Assembly (NCBI RefSeq): GCF_030817535.1
Contig: NZ_JAUSZL010000002.1
Location: 4,588,001 to 4,652,000 of the forward strand
Origin: Streptomyces sp. V3I8
GTDB taxonomy: Bacteria; Actinomycetota; Actinomycetes; Streptomycetales; Streptomycetaceae
DNA length: 64,000 nucleotides
Reading direction: 5' to 3'
Positions within the stretch are counted from its first letter, which is position 1; each line of letters begins with the position of its first letter. The position numbers were made by a program, and so were the translations under genes. Shown piece by piece: positions 43,873-51,428 of this stretch. Under the pieces are notes generated by a model, which saw only the letters and a program-made list of their open reading frames with translations, was not told the DNA's origin and searched no databases.

Positions 43873-44598
43873 TTACGGCACGAACGACCGCAGCTGTTCG
43901 TCGAGCCACGGGTAGAACTCCTCGGCCCTGGTGCCCAGCCGGGACTTCAGATCGCGCGTCGGTTCGTCGGCCAGTACCTCGATCGAGCCGTCCGCGACTC
44001 CGTCGTAGGCCTGTGCGACCACGCTCGCGGCGCTGACCTTCGGAACGTCCCAGCGTGCCGCCATCGGCGTGTCGACCATGCCGACGAGAAGGCCGATCAC
44101 CTGCGTTCCCTGTCCCTGCAACTGCGTCCGCAGCGCGTTGGTCGCCGACCACATCGCGGCCTTCGACGCCGCGTAGCCGGTCGGCACGTTGACCCAGCTC
44201 GCCGAGGACAGGATGTTCAGGAGCGTTCCCCCGCCGTGTGCGGCCAGCACCGGGGTGAAGGCGTTCGCGACGCGAAGTGTCCCGAAGAAGTTCGTCTCGA
44301 AGATCCGGTGGAGCTCGTCCTCGGGCCCCGCGATGGAATCGCCGGCGGGTGCGATACCGGCGTTGTTGACCAGGAGGTCGACGTCCGGCGCGGCGGTGAC
44401 GGCGGCGGCGACGGCGCGGGGGTCCGTGATGTCGAGGGGCAGCGGCTGGACCCGGGGGTCGTCCCAGCGCCTGGGCGTGCGCGCGGCGGCGTAGACCTTG
44501 GCGGCTCCGCGTTCGAGCGCCTGCAGCACGAACTGTTCGCCGAGTCCGCCGTTGGCGCCCGTCACGAGCACTGTCCGGCCGTCGAGTGACTGGTTCAT
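43873..44598 (-). CDS. Short-chain dehydrogenase/reductase
   Basis: 241 aa, classical SDR. Cofactor loop VLVTGANGGLGEQF, NNAG in VDLLVNNAGIAPAG, catalytic Ser in NILSSASWV and YAASK as the active YxxxK. The acidic/basic pattern after the first strand (YAAARTPRRWDD) fits NADP. Divergent from the TetR gene across the double operator, so likely its target. Substrate unknown. Confidence 0.92.
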   Translation of the reverse strand: MNQSLDGRTVLVTGANGGLGEQFVLQALERGAAKVYAAARTPRRWDDPRVQPLPLDITDPRAVAAAVTAAPDVDLLVNNAGIAPAGDSIAGPEDELHRIFETNFFGTLRVANAFTPVLAAHGGGTLLNILSSASWVNVPTGYAASKAAMWSATNALRTQLQGQGTQVIGLLVGMVDTPMAARWDVPKVSAASVVAQAYDGVADGSIEVLADEPTRDLKSRLGTRAEEFYPWLDEQLRSFVP

Positions 44599-44617
44599 CT
44601 ATACTCCAGAACTAAGT

Positions 44618-44655
44618 GGGGACCGTCCCCGAATGAGTATGTGGGGACACTCCCC
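44618..44655. promoter_or_regulatory. Double TetR operator between SDR and TetR genes
   Basis: GGGGACCGTCCCC (44618-44630) and GGGGACACTCCCC (44643-44655): two GGGGA-N3-TCCCC palindromes with centres 25 bp apart in the 79-bp divergent gap. Repression of both genes by the TetR protein is inferred from placement. Confidence 0.75.
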
Positions 44656-44677
44656 GCTTGGTCAAGGAGGGGTGGTC

Positions 44678-45265
44678 ATGGCCGCTGACCGAGGTGCCGT
44701 CGAGAAGGGCGCGCGTCCTCTGCGCGCGGACGCCCGGCGCAACCGCGACGCGATCCTTCGCGCGGCGCGCGAGACCTTCGAGGAGGAGGGGGTACTCGCC
44801 TCGCTCGACGGCATCGCCCTGCGCGCGGGCGTGGGGAACGCGACGCTCTACCGGAACTTCCCGACCCGGGATGACCTGCTGGCCGCGGTGATGCAGGACG
44901 CCATCGACATCGCGTTGACCGAGGCGGACGAACTGGCCCGCTCGCTCGGTCCGCGGGAGGCCCTCGCGGAGTGGCTGGTGCGGCTGACCTGGAAACTGCG
45001 CATCTGGCACGACCTGCCGTACTGCGTCGCCACCGCCCATCAGGACCCGGAGTCGTCCATGAACACCGCGTGCAACCCTCTGCTCGCGCGGACGGACGCT
45101 CTCCTCGGCGAGGCGAAGTCCTCGGGCGACGCGATCGGGACCATCACCGCCGACGAGGTGTTCGAGCTGGTCACCACGCTGTCGTGGGGTGTCGACCGGT
45201 TCCGCGACGATCAGCGGACCGCGCGCAGGCGGGTGGAGGTCGCCACGGCCGGCGTCTTCGTCTAG
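44678..45265 (+). CDS. TetR-family regulator
   Basis: 195 aa from ATG 44678, seven bases after AAGGAGG. Helix-turn-helix: RNRDAILRAARETFEEEGVL, LDGIALRAGVGNATLYRNFP. The C-terminal ligand domain is of the common SDR-linked actinobacterial type (WLVRLTWKLRIWHDLPYCVA). Divergent from SDR; probably senses its substrate. Confidence 0.9.
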   Translation: MAADRGAVEKGARPLRADARRNRDAILRAARETFEEEGVLASLDGIALRAGVGNATLYRNFPTRDDLLAAVMQDAIDIALTEADELARSLGPREALAEWLVRLTWKLRIWHDLPYCVATAHQDPESSMNTACNPLLARTDALLGEAKSSGDAIGTITADEVFELVTTLSWGVDRFRDDQRTARRRVEVATAGVFV

Positions 45266-45440
45266 CGGCGGCGGGGTTCGGTGCCGAGCTCGCACCAGAC
45301 GTACTTGCCGCTGCCGCTGCCGGTGCCGCTGCCGCCGCTACCGCTGCCGTTGCCGCCGTTGATCCGGAACCAGCCCCAGTCGTCGGCGTACGCGTGCACG
45401 AGGTGCAGGCCCCTACCCGACTCGTCGTCCTGCCCGGTGC
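45262..45440 (-). pseudogene. 3' fragment of an ATP-binding (RsbW-like) regulator gene
   Basis: Encodes ESGRGLHLVHAYADDWGWF, the G2-type ATP box of HATPase_c anti-sigma-like proteins, then a Gly/Ser-repeat insertion and KYVWCEL to the stop. The first two thirds of the gene are gone. It runs head-on into the DUF5753 fragment, so one deletion removed the 5' parts of both divergent genes. Confidence 0.65.
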
Positions 45441-45455
45441 TCCTGGCGCGTGGCC

Positions 45456-45625
45456 CGGTCAGCCAGTTGGACACCGTCCTGCTGGACTCTCCGCACGCGG
45501 GGACGTTCATCGACGCGAAGGCGCAGCTCGACGTGTACCGCAGAGCGATCACCTCTGTGGAGGCCGCTGCGCTGGGGGTCGTAGAGCCGAGGGACTTCGT
45601 CCACCGACTCGTGCGGCACATCTGA
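45456..45625 (+). pseudogene. 3' fragment of a DUF5753 (Scr1-type) HTH regulator gene
   Basis: QLDTVLLDSPHAGTFIDAKA, QLDVYRRAITSVEAAALGVV and EPRDFVHRLVRHI match the C-terminal end of XRE-DUF5753 regulators that usually precede DUF397 genes. The helix-turn-helix and most of DUF5753 are missing. Confidence 0.7.
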
Positions 45626-45636
45626 GGGGCCTCGTC

Positions 45637-45831
45637 ATGACACCGCTCATACCGTGGCAGAAGTCGTCGTTCTCCGACGGGGAGGACGCGCCCAACTGTG
45701 TGGAGGTCGCCGCCCCCCGGGGCACGGACACCCTCCTCCTGCGCGAGAGCGACGAACCCGGCACCGTGGTGCAGGCCACCGGCGCTGGACTCGCCGCCCT
45801 CATACGTCATCTGCGGCGGCCCTCGCACTGA
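45637..45831 (+). CDS. DUF397 protein
   Basis: 64 aa: PWQKSSFSDGEDAPNCVEVA, LLLRESDEPGTVVQATGAGL. Complete DUF397, the small partner of XRE-DUF5753 regulators in Streptomyces development and stress switches. Its regulator is only a 3' fragment, so it is probably orphaned. Confidence 0.87.
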   Translation: MTPLIPWQKSSFSDGEDAPNCVEVAAPRGTDTLLLRESDEPGTVVQATGAGLAALIRHLRRPSH

Positions 45832-45880
45832 GGGCCCGCCCCCGGGTGCGGAGGCGGGCCCTGCGTACAGCGGACGGGAC

Positions 45881-47356
45881 TCAGTTGGCGGCGTTGGCGC
45901 CGAAGGCCGGCGTCGAGTTTGTCGAGACGCCGACCGCGGACGGGGCGAGGGAGCGGGCGCCGGTGGTGGTGATCTTCGTGCCGTCGGAGGGCAGGTAGAC
46001 CACCGAGCCGTTGTAGGCGTTCTCGCCGTACGCTCCGACCGTCAGGTCGGCCTTGCCGTCTCCGGTGACGTCGGTGAGCTTCACCTCGCTGCCGAACGCG
46101 TCGTCCTTCTCGTCCGAGCCGGGGACACCGGCCGTGGACTGGGCGAAGTACTGGTAGCCGGAAGCGGTGTTCAGGCCGGATTCGGCGCCGTACAGGACGG
46201 TCACCGCGCCCGTGTTCACCACGCCGTTCAGGTTCTCGCCCGGCGCGCCGGCCACCAGGTCGGTCATGCCGTCGCCGTTGATGTCGCCGAGCGAGAGCTC
46301 GCTGCCGAACCAGTCACCGCGCTCGGAGGACCCGGGCACGTTGCCGCTGTTCTGGCTCACGGCGACGGTGGTGGCCGGGCCGGCGGCCGAACCGTAGATG
46401 ATGTGGACCTTGCCGCCGTCCACCGACTCGGGCACCGACGGGGAGCCGTCGTTGGCGGGGTCCCAGTCCTGGCCGGTGACGATGTCGCCGAAGCCGTCGC
46501 CGTTGACGTCACCGATGCCGGTGATGACCCCGCGCTTCACCTCCTGCGCGGACGACGCCTTCAGGCCGGAGGCCGAGCCGGGCACGTAGAAGTTGGTGTT
46601 GTAGCCGTAGTCGCTGTCGGTCTCGTAGCCGTTGACGACCAGGTCGGTCTTCCTGTCGCCGTTGACGTCGCCCGCGGCGAGCACCAGCGGGCCGGTGTCG
46701 CCACCGGACCGGATGTCCGTCTTGACGGTGTAACGGCCGCCGTACGTACCGGACTTGGTGATACCGCCCTTGAAGACGTACACCGAGTTCGACGAGGAGC
46801 CGACCGCGAGGTCCTCCGTGCCGTCGCCGTCGAAGTCGCCCGCGGCGAGCGCCGTGCCCCAGCGGTCGTGGGACGAGACCGCCGGGTCCTTGATCGTCGT
46901 GGCGCCGGACAGGCCGTTCGCCGAGCCCCACACGATGAGGACGGTGCCGCCGTCCTTGTCGCCGTCCACGTCCTCGTACGAGGCCTCCGTGGCGAGGTCG
47001 TCGAAGCCGTCACCGTTGAAGTCGCCGTACGCGCTGACCCAGCCGAAGCCGTCGTCGGTCTCGGCGCTGCCCGGGACGCCTGCGGTGTTCTGGCTGATCG
47101 TCGTGCGGTTGCCGGCGGTCACACCGCTCGGTGAGCCGTACAGGGCGACGATCTGGCCGGCGCCCTTCTTGCCGCCGACGGTCGCCCAGCCGGCCGAGTA
47201 CGCCACGTCGCCGTAGCCGTCGTTGTCGAAGTCCGCCACGGGGTGGTGGACGGAGTCGGCCGCCGTCGCCGTCGCGGCCGTGAAGGTGAGGAGCCCGCCC
47301 GTCAGCGCGGCAGCGGTGGCCGTCGCGAGGGCGAGTCTCAGGTACTTCTTCTGCAT
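45881..47356 (-). CDS. Exported FG-GAP (VCBS) repeat protein
   Basis: 491 aa from MQKKYLRLALATATAAALTG, a clear signal peptide cleaved near TATAADS. Seven propeller blades with DxDxDGxxDL motifs (FDNDGYGDVAYSA, FNGDGFDDLATEA, FDGDGTEDLAVGSS, INGDGMTDLVAGAPGE). GGAG precedes ATG; a duplicated CTGCATGCGGGA just upstream gives a second possible start. Secreted or wall-associated, function unknown. Second of three paralogues. Confidence 0.87.
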   Translation of the reverse strand: MQKKYLRLALATATAAALTGGLLTFTAATATAADSVHHPVADFDNDGYGDVAYSAGWATVGGKKGAGQIVALYGSPSGVTAGNRTTISQNTAGVPGSAETDDGFGWVSAYGDFNGDGFDDLATEASYEDVDGDKDGGTVLIVWGSANGLSGATTIKDPAVSSHDRWGTALAAGDFDGDGTEDLAVGSSSNSVYVFKGGITKSGTYGGRYTVKTDIRSGGDTGPLVLAAGDVNGDRKTDLVVNGYETDSDYGYNTNFYVPGSASGLKASSAQEVKRGVITGIGDVNGDGFGDIVTGQDWDPANDGSPSVPESVDGGKVHIIYGSAAGPATTVAVSQNSGNVPGSSERGDWFGSELSLGDINGDGMTDLVAGAPGENLNGVVNTGAVTVLYGAESGLNTASGYQYFAQSTAGVPGSDEKDDAFGSEVKLTDVTGDGKADLTVGAYGENAYNGSVVYLPSDGTKITTTGARSLAPSAVGVSTNSTPAFGANAAN

Positions 47357-47601
47357 GCGGGAATCTCCTGCTGCATGCGGGAACGCCTGGCAGGCGCCCG
47401 CAGTCAATGGGGTGCGTACCGCCTGTGTTAACCCTGGGTTCCCCCGGGTTCCACGGGCGGTTAGCGATCACAAGACCGTCGGGAGCCGCCGATGGTTGTA
47501 CGTGAGTTCGGAGTTTGTTCGAAGTTTGTTCAAGCAGGGTGAGCAGGACGAACAGAGTGAACGGGGCGAACGGGGACCACGGTTCCCGGGAGGGCGGTGC
47601 G

Positions 47602-48909
47602 TCAGCCCTCCGCGCCCAGGAACTCCGAGGTGGAGAAGGTGAGTGCGGGCTTCCGCGCGATCAGGCCCTTTTTGTCACCCGGGTACACGGCGACCGTGTC
47701 CCTGGTGTCCGACGGGTAGGTACGCACCACCAGGTCCGCCCGGCCGTCGCCGTCGAAGTCGGCCACCGTCAGCACCCGGGTGGTCCCCCGCGCGGGCGGC
47801 CGCACGGTCACCGTCCCGGTCGCGGACAGTCCCTCCGCGCCGCTCTCGATGATCCTCAACTGCGAACCGCTGGAGACGAGTTCGTCCCGGCCGTCGCCGT
47901 CGAAGTCCCCGGCGTCCAGGACCGTCCCGGCGACGGCGAGCTCGGCGCGCCGGGTGCCCGGCACGTCGTACCGCAGGGCCGTGCCGCGCATCGTGCCGAT
48001 CGCCGCGTCGAGCCCCTTGCCGCCGCCGAACCGCCCGAAGGCGACGTCGATGCCCTGGGGGAGGGCGACCGCGGTGCCGGTGGGGCCGGCCGGGCCGCCC
48101 GGGACGAGCGAGGAGCCGGAGGTGCCGGCCCCCTCGGCCGTACGCACGAGCAGGTCGTCGTACCCGTCGCCGTCGACGTCCACGGCCGGCGGGGTCGGTA
48201 CGTTCCCGGGTGAGGCGACCGGTGCGCCGGCCGCCTTCGGGGCCCCCTTGCGGGTGAAGGGGCCGCGCAGGTGACTGAGACGGCCGTCGGAGGCGTGCAC
48301 GACGAGGTCGGCGTCCCCGTCGCCGTTGAAGTCACCGCACACGGGCTGGTCCGGCCAGTCGTTGCCGAAACGTGCCTGCGGGGGGATCACCAGCTTGACG
48401 GCCTTGCCGGACAGCCCCCGGGCCGAACCGAACAGGATCTGCAGCGGCACCGGCGGCTGCCCCTGGCCGTCGTACGGCGGATCGGTCGAGACGACCAGGT
48501 CGGTGAAGCCGTCCCCGTCGAGGTCGCAGGTCGCCTCGGCGTCGAAGACGGCGGGCAGCTGGCCCTTGGTGGCGGCCGCGTGCTGTGCGGTGCTCAGCAA
48601 CTGCCGTGCGGCGGGCGCGAGTCCGCGCCTGGACCCGTACACGATCCCGATGCCGGCGTCGTCGCCGTGGCTGTCGCGCTTCACCAGGTCGTTGAGGACG
48701 AGGTCGCGGTGGCCGTCGCCGTTGAAGTCGTTGTCGACCTCGCTGCCCCTGCCCAGCGGCACGGGGACCCGCGCGGGGGCCTTGGCGACCGTGACGGGCT
48801 CGCGCCGGGCGGCGCCGGAACCGTCTCCGCCGCCTGTCCCGCCGCAGCCGGTGAGCAGCAGGGCGCAGCCCGCCACGGCCCCCGCGACCCGTATCCCGCT
48901 CTTCTCCAT
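47602..48909 (-). CDS. FG-GAP (VCBS) repeat lipoprotein
   Basis: 435 aa. N-terminal lipobox (VAGCALLLTGCGG, Cys acylated), then propeller blades with FNGDGHRDLVLND, LDGDGFTDLVVSTD, VDGDGYDDLLVRT, FDGDGRADLVVRTYP. Membrane-anchored on the outside. Third FG-GAP gene of the cluster, just downstream of the CIS operon on the same strand but separated by a large hairpin. Confidence 0.86.
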   Translation of the reverse strand: MEKSGIRVAGAVAGCALLLTGCGGTGGGDGSGAARREPVTVAKAPARVPVPLGRGSEVDNDFNGDGHRDLVLNDLVKRDSHGDDAGIGIVYGSRRGLAPAARQLLSTAQHAAATKGQLPAVFDAEATCDLDGDGFTDLVVSTDPPYDGQGQPPVPLQILFGSARGLSGKAVKLVIPPQARFGNDWPDQPVCGDFNGDGDADLVVHASDGRLSHLRGPFTRKGAPKAAGAPVASPGNVPTPPAVDVDGDGYDDLLVRTAEGAGTSGSSLVPGGPAGPTGTAVALPQGIDVAFGRFGGGKGLDAAIGTMRGTALRYDVPGTRRAELAVAGTVLDAGDFDGDGRDELVSSGSQLRIIESGAEGLSATGTVTVRPPARGTTRVLTVADFDGDGRADLVVRTYPSDTRDTVAVYPGDKKGLIARKPALTFSTSEFLGAEG

Positions 48910-49070
48910 GGCCACGTCAACCTCGACCGCATCGTGGGACAACAACCTGCACATGATGCGACGGAGAGAGGTCATAAGTCATCAGGGGCGGCCATCCCGG
49001 TACGGGACCGGGCGGGACCGGTCCCGCCCGATCCGGGCGCAACGGTACGAAGTGCCCGAAGCGGCAGCGT

Positions 49071-49158
49071 GGAGCCGGATCGGATGCGATCCAATGTGGT
49101 CCGATCCGATGTGATCCGATCCGATGTGATGCGCTCCGATCGGATCCGATCCGGCTCC
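49071..49158. terminator. Large hairpin with internal repeats after the CIS operon
   Basis: Perfect 15-bp arms (49071-49085 and 49144-49158, GGAGCCGGATCGGAT and its complement) enclose 58 bp made of GATCCGATGTG-type repeats. The structure starts 3 bp past the stop of the last CIS gene and probably ends the leftward transcript. Confidence 0.6.
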
Positions 49159-49161
49159 GTG

Positions 49162-50874
49162 TCACGAGTTGTTGCTGTTGGAGCGGCCGAAGAACTCGAT
49201 CTCGGCGATCGCCACCTGCTTCTTCGCGTCGGCGTGGTAGGCCGACTGCAGGGTGAACCGCACCTTGACGACCGCGCCGACCCGGAACTTGCGGCGCTGG
49301 CCGCCCGCGGTCTGGTCGAGGTTGATGATCCGGGTGCTCGTCTTCCCGTCGGCGGTGGTGATCTTCGCCTCGATGCGGTGCGGGAGGGCCGACTGCTGGA
49401 GCTGGTCCACCTTGGTCGAGGTGCCGGGGGTGATGATGAGGTCCAGCAGCCGGGTCGGCTGGTCGAAGCGGGCCTCCACCCACTCGCCCTCACCGGACTG
49501 CGAGACCCCCGGCCCCCACCAGGTGTTGTTGAGCATGTCGAAGGCGAGCTGCGGGCTGTGGCCGGGGTACGAGCGGGACGCGCGCACGCTGTCCGGGGCG
49601 ACCGCGGCGCGCTTGGAGAAGTGGTCGCGGGTGGCGTTCACCCCGTCGCCGATGTTGACGACGAGGGTGATGATCAGGCCCAGCACGACGGCGCCGACGA
49701 CCCAGTTCATGATGCGTCCGAAGCCGCGGCGCAGGCGGGGGCGGTCGCCCGCCCACGGGGTCTCCGAGCCGCGCAGGTTGAGCAGCCGGCGCCACCAGGT
49801 CTGCCGCTCCGGCGGGCGCGGGCCGCCCGCCATGGGCATGGCGCAACGGCCGCAGAAGTGCCGGTCGGGTCGGTTGGGGGTGGCGCACCAGGGGCACGGC
49901 GGACCGGTCTCCGGGCCCGCGGCGGGGCCCGGGGCGCGGACCTGGGGGCGGTCCGCGACCGGGCGGCCCGGCAGTACCGGGGCGACGACGGGGATGGCGG
50001 CGGCCCGGGGTTCGGGGTCGTTCACCGGGATGAGGAGGGACCTGGCCCGCTCGTCCGCAGTGGCGGCGGCGGAGGGGGCCGGGGCGCCGTGGCCCAGGCC
50101 CACCCGCGGCTCGGTGTCCGCGTCGGGCGACAGGGGGCGGTCGGCGGTGCCGGGGGCGAGGGCGGCGAAGACGTCGGCGGCCGGGGTGACCGGAGCGACC
50201 GGGGTGCCCGGGGTGCTTCCGGCACCGGCGCCCGTGCCGGATCCGCCGGTTCCGGATGCGCCCGTGCCGGACGCGCCCGCGCCGAACGCGCCCGCGCCGG
50301 ATCCGGTGGCCCCGGTCCCGGTCGCGCCGGATGCCGGGGTGCTGCCGAAGCCCGCGGGCTCGGGGTACGGCAGCGGTGCCTCGGCGGACCCCTGTGCGGA
50401 GCCGGTGCCGGAGTCGGCGCCGGCACCGGCGCCGGACGCGCCTGCGCCCGCACCGGAGCCCGCACCGGCGTGCTGCCGTGAGTCGCCGCCCCCGTCCGAG
50501 CCGCCGGTGCCAACCGGCCCGTCGCCCCGCCCGTGGGTCTCGTCCCCGGCGGGGCGGCCACCGGTCGCGGTCGTCGCCGCGGGCGTCGCGAGGGTCGCGG
50601 GAACCGCAGGGGCCGTGGAGGCCGCCGGGGTCCCGTCCTGGCCTGTGCGGGCCGCCCCCGTACCGCCGCCGGCGTGGCCGGCCGCGGAGTCGCGGGCCGG
50701 TGCGGCGGCGGCTCCCGCGGCCACCGGGGCCGCGGCGGACCGGTCCGTGCTCCCGGACCAGCCGAGTACCGCACCGCAGGAGTCGCAGAAGGACTGGCCG
50801 GGCTCCGCGCGGGTGCCGCACTCGGCACAGCTGCGCGCCGGCTCCCGTCCCGTGCCGGAGGTCTGGCTGGTCAT
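49162..50874 (-). CDS. CIS-linked zinc-ribbon/TM/discoidin-like protein (CisA-like candidate)
   Basis: 570 aa from MTSQTSGTGREPARSCAECG. Residues 15-40: zinc ribbon (CAECGTRAEPGQSFCDSCG). 40-330: Ala/Gly/Thr/Pro low complexity. About 350: a second ribbon CPWCATPNRPDRHFCGRC. About 405-425: one TM span (IMNWVVGAVVLGLIITLVVN). The last 130 aa form a discoidin-like carbohydrate-binding domain (AFDMLNNTWWGPGVSQSGEG, EWVEARFDQPTRLLDLIITP). It ends the CIS operon. The layout, cytoplasmic N-terminus and external glycan binder, fits a membrane adaptor for the CIS, such as the CisA protein reported in S. coelicolor; that identity is from memory. Confidence 0.72.
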   Translation of the reverse strand: MTSQTSGTGREPARSCAECGTRAEPGQSFCDSCGAVLGWSGSTDRSAAAPVAAGAAAAPARDSAAGHAGGGTGAARTGQDGTPAASTAPAVPATLATPAATTATGGRPAGDETHGRGDGPVGTGGSDGGGDSRQHAGAGSGAGAGASGAGAGADSGTGSAQGSAEAPLPYPEPAGFGSTPASGATGTGATGSGAGAFGAGASGTGASGTGGSGTGAGAGSTPGTPVAPVTPAADVFAALAPGTADRPLSPDADTEPRVGLGHGAPAPSAAATADERARSLLIPVNDPEPRAAAIPVVAPVLPGRPVADRPQVRAPGPAAGPETGPPCPWCATPNRPDRHFCGRCAMPMAGGPRPPERQTWWRRLLNLRGSETPWAGDRPRLRRGFGRIMNWVVGAVVLGLIITLVVNIGDGVNATRDHFSKRAAVAPDSVRASRSYPGHSPQLAFDMLNNTWWGPGVSQSGEGEWVEARFDQPTRLLDLIITPGTSTKVDQLQQSALPHRIEAKITTADGKTSTRIINLDQTAGGQRRKFRVGAVVKVRFTLQSAYHADAKKQVAIAEIEFFGRSNSNNS

Positions 50875-51428
50875 CTCTCGGGAGTCCTTTCGGCAGCGGT
50901 CACCTGGACCGTGTAGGGCATGTGGGCGGGACGGGCGGCCGCCACGAGGCTGTCGAGGCGGTGTTCGTCGGCGCGGGTCGGGTCGGGCAGCCGCAGGGCG
51001 ACGTGCAGGCGGGGGCGGCGGTCGCCGGGGACCGGGCCGAGCGGCCGGGCGTCCCAGGAGGCGCCGCCGCTCTCGGTGATCTCCGGGGCCACGCCGAACA
51101 CCAGGCGCACCGCCTCGGACAGGCCGCGGCTGGTGCCCCGTACCCGGTGCAGGAACGCGGCGGCGGCGACGGCGGCCCGCAGCCGGTCCTCGGGCTCGCT
51201 GCCGTCGGTCTCGGCGCCGACCCAGCCCGCCAGCCACCGGGTGAAGTCCACCGGCGCGAGGCTCGGCGTGAAGTAGGAGTCCAGGTTGTCCAGGACGGCC
51301 AGGATCGGCGCGAGCACGTCGTCGAGCCCGCCGACGAACCGCTGCGCCAGGTCGTCGTCGGCGAACACGGCCGGCAGCGTCATCCCGATGGGCGAGGAGG
51401 ACCCCAGCCCGTCGATGGAGCCCCTCAC
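50871..51428 (-). CDS. CIS baseplate protein, phage tail protein I-like
   Basis: 185 aa: LPAVFADDDLAQRFVGGLDD, TRWLAGWVGAETDG, AAFLHRVRGTSRGLSEAVRL. Matches the tail protein I/Afp12-like group that joins the baseplate wedge to fibres. Overlaps both neighbours by 4 bp, so it is translated with the gpJ-like protein. Confidence 0.8.
   Translation of the reverse strand: MRGSIDGLGSSSPIGMTLPAVFADDDLAQRFVGGLDDVLAPILAVLDNLDSYFTPSLAPVDFTRWLAGWVGAETDGSEPEDRLRAAVAAAAFLHRVRGTSRGLSEAVRLVFGVAPEITESGGASWDARPLGPVPGDRRPRLHVALRLPDPTRADEHRLDSLVAAARPAHMPYTVQVTAAERTPER

Noticed and set aside
42344..43915. 523-aa plus-strand frame across the FG-GAP gene
   Set aside because: Antisense to a gene with clear Ca-binding repeats and signal peptide; composition is typical of a shadow frame.
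48271..50481. 736-aa plus-strand frame covering the FG-GAP lipoprotein and CIS membrane gene
   Set aside because: Crosses two real genes and the hairpin; no recognisable motif.
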